Source: Gammaproteobacteria bacterium (GTDB lineage Bacteria > Pseudomonadota > Gammaproteobacteria > Chromatiales > Chromatiaceae). Taken from it: 6,436 nt of DNA. This document shows positions 5,118-6,436 of the stretch, one piece after another. The DNA lies in NCBI GenBank assembly GCA_006227775.1, contig SBFV01000407.1, forward strand, positions 1-6,436. Reading direction: 5' to 3'. Below the pieces are notes generated by a model. It ran no database searches and was not told the DNA's origin. It was given only the letters and a program-made list of their open reading frames with translations. How positions within the stretch are numbered: position 1 is the stretch's first letter; each line of letters begins with the position of its first letter. The position numbers were made by a program, and so were the translations under genes.

Positions 5118-6436
5118 GCAACCCCCGCCGGGGGGGCTGGCTGGTCGCTGGCCTGGGATGGGCATCCGCAGTCGCCTCCTCCTCTGGACCGTCGGTGTCA
5201 CCGGGGCCCTCCTGATCGCCGTTATCGCCTGGAACTACCTGAACGTCCTCACCCGGCTGGAAGCGGAGGCGCGGGACCGCGCCACCTTCCTGGCCGAGGG
5301 CTCCGCGGATATGATCGATGCCCACCTGGGGCCCCTTCAGGGTCTGATCCGGGGGCTGGCCCTGGGTCTGGAAAATCATGCCCTGGATCTGCCGTTCGCG
5401 GCGGTGCGGGACCTGCTGTTCTCCGCCTTGCGGGATCACCCGGAAATTTATGGCTCCACGGTGGCCCTGTTGCCCGAGATGAAGCCCGTGACCTGGCCGG
5501 ATGCCGCGCCCTATGTCTGGCGTGACGGCGATACCTTAGGTTATGAGGACCTGGATCTTGGGCGGGGTGCTCATGTCGTCGAGGACTGGTTCGCCCTGCC
5601 GCGCTTCCTGGCCCGGGAAGTGTGGAGTGAACCCTATCTGTGGACCACCGGCGTCAAGATGGTCACCTTTTCGGCGCCCATCCATCTGCCAACCCCGAAT
5701 GGGCCCGTCTTCGCCGGCGTGGTCACATGCGATATCGACCTGAGCTGGCTCGATGCCGTCCTCGCGGAGTTGCCCTTGGGACAGCAGGGCTATAGCCTGC
5801 TTATGACCCGCAATGGCACCTATATCTCCCATCCCATTCATGATCTGATCCTCAATGAGAGCGTGTTCAGTATCGCCGAGGCCCGTGATGACCTCAATCT
5901 GCGCAAAATCGGGCAGCGGATGGTCTCCGGCGATCATGGCCTCATCCCCTGGGTGAGCTGGTGGGGGGGGCTGGAGACCTGGCTGGCCTGGCAACCCCTG
6001 AAGACGGCGAACTGGATCATGGCCACGGTGATCTCCAAGGAGGAACTGGAGGCGGAAATCCTCCGCTTCAGCCGCAACGAGGCCTTGGTGGCGATCCTTG
6101 GCCTCCTGGTGCTGGTGGTCGCGGTCTGGCTGGTGGCTCGTTCCATCACCCGCCCGGTGATCGCGCTCGGTGAAGCCGCCAAGACCCTGGCGTCCGGTGA
6201 TCTGGATGCCCCCTTGCCCAAACCGCGCGGCAAGGACGAGGTCGCCGAGCTGACGCACGCCTTTCGCCTCATGCGGGACAACCTCAAGCGCTATATCGCC
6301 GACCTGGCGGAAACCACCGCCGCCCGCGAGCGTATGAAGGCGGAACTGACCGTGGCCCATAGCATTCAGATGGACCTGGTCCCCAAGACCTTCCCCCCCT
6401 TCCCCGAGCGGCCGGACCTGGACATCTACGCCATCA
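5110..6436 (+). CDS. Membrane sensor phosphatase: dCache, HAMP, start of SpoIIE/PP2C domain (runs off the window)
   Basis: The visible 442 residues form a transmembrane receptor. Order: a short Pro/Gly-rich cytoplasmic start, helix one at about 22-43, a large periplasmic region (45-320), helix two at 324-343, a HAMP domain (about 344-397, starting ARSITRPV with the P-containing motif and ending DEVAELTHAFRLMRDNL), and a linker leading to AELTVAHSIQMDLVPKTFP (411-429), the usual entry to a SpoIIE/PP2C phosphatase. The catalytic part lies beyond 6436, so activity cannot be judged. The periplasmic region resembles dCache: DWFALP (159-164), WSEPYLW (172-178), and GVVTCDIDLSWL (203-214) ending in the conserved aspartate at D208. 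The arginine two before W160, usual in amino-acid-binding dCache domains, is E158 here. The GTG start has a strong ribosome site and overlaps the binding-protein stop by 8 bases, indicating translational coupling. A different C-terminal output is possible but less likely, given the linker. Confidence 0.85.
   Translation, partial: MTRQPPPGGLAGRWPGMGIRSRLLLWTVGVTGALLIAVIAWNYLNVLTRLEAEARDRATFLAEGSADMIDAHLGPLQGLIRGLALGLENHALDLPFAAVRDLLFSALRDHPEIYGSTVALLPEMKPVTWPDAAPYVWRDGDTLGYEDLDLGRGAHVVEDWFALPRFLAREVWSEPYLWTTGVKMVTFSAPIHLPTPNGPVFAGVVTCDIDLSWLDAVLAELPLGQQGYSLLMTRNGTYISHPIHDLILNESVFSIAEARDDLNLRKIGQRMVSGDHGLIPWVSWWGGLETWLAWQPLKTANWIMATVISKEELEAEILRFSRNEALVAILGLLVLVVAVWLVARSITRPVIALGEAAKTLASGDLDAPLPKPRGKDEVAELTHAFRLMRDNLKRYIADLAETTAARERMKAELTVAHSIQMDLVPKTFPPFPERPDLDIYAI

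Noticed and set aside
4278..5439. Open frames on the minus strand (4278-5045 and 4726-5439)
   Set aside because: They are opposite the binding-protein gene and the start of the sensor phosphatase, overlap each other in different frames, and show no family features.
5963..5970. A run of eight G inside the sensor phosphatase as a phase-variation or frameshift site
   Set aside because: The frame and dCache-HAMP order continue normally through the run, and similar seven-base runs (for example C at 6393-6399) are expected at this base composition.
5536..6360. A 274-codon open frame on the minus strand
   Set aside because: It is opposite the dCache-HAMP region of the sensor phosphatase; its composition is typical of an antisense shadow and it has no domain likeness.

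Overview
The window is a densely coding, GC-rich stretch with five protein genes, two of them cut by the window edges. It is a bacterial chromosome-type region. The GC-rich codons, GTG starts, short gaps and domain types (SpoIIE-type phosphatases with periplasmic sensors, a bacterial GPP34 protein, a DASS/SLC13 permease) suggest a high-GC Pseudomonadota, possibly a gammaproteobacterium. That placement is inference only, because there is no RNA gene or marker gene here. No mobile element, CRISPR array or RNA gene was seen.

Layout. The minus strand, read from a divergent intergenic region at 3780-3995, carries: (i) a GPP34 (GOLPH3-like) protein, 3779-3132; (ii) eight bases later, a 768-residue receptor phosphatase, 3123-817, made of a periplasmic ABC_sub_bind-type domain, one membrane helix, a DUF3369-like domain and a SpoIIE/PP2C phosphatase; (iii) after a 126-base gap, the first 230 residues of a DASS/SLC13-type permease, 690 to beyond position 1. 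The plus strand carries: (iv) an exported NMT1/THI5-like (SsuA-type) substrate-binding protein, 3996-5117 (start uncertain); (v) overlapping it by 8 bases and preceded by a strong ribosome binding site, a membrane sensor phosphatase (dCache, HAMP, start of SpoIIE), 5110 to beyond 6436.

How they may work together (inference). Both transcription units pair a periplasmic small-molecule-binding module with a PP2C-type phosphatase of the RsbU/SpoIIE kind. On the minus strand the binding module is fused to the phosphatase. On the plus strand it is a separate exported protein co-expressed with the phosphatase, and no ABC permease or ATPase gene is visible beside it. Phosphatases of this family usually dephosphorylate STAS-domain anti-sigma-factor antagonists or similar partner-switch proteins. 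None is present here, so the targets must lie outside the window. The divergent layout and inverted repeats in the shared promoter region suggest the two units may be controlled together. The GPP34 protein directly ahead of a receptor phosphatase is the least expected association.
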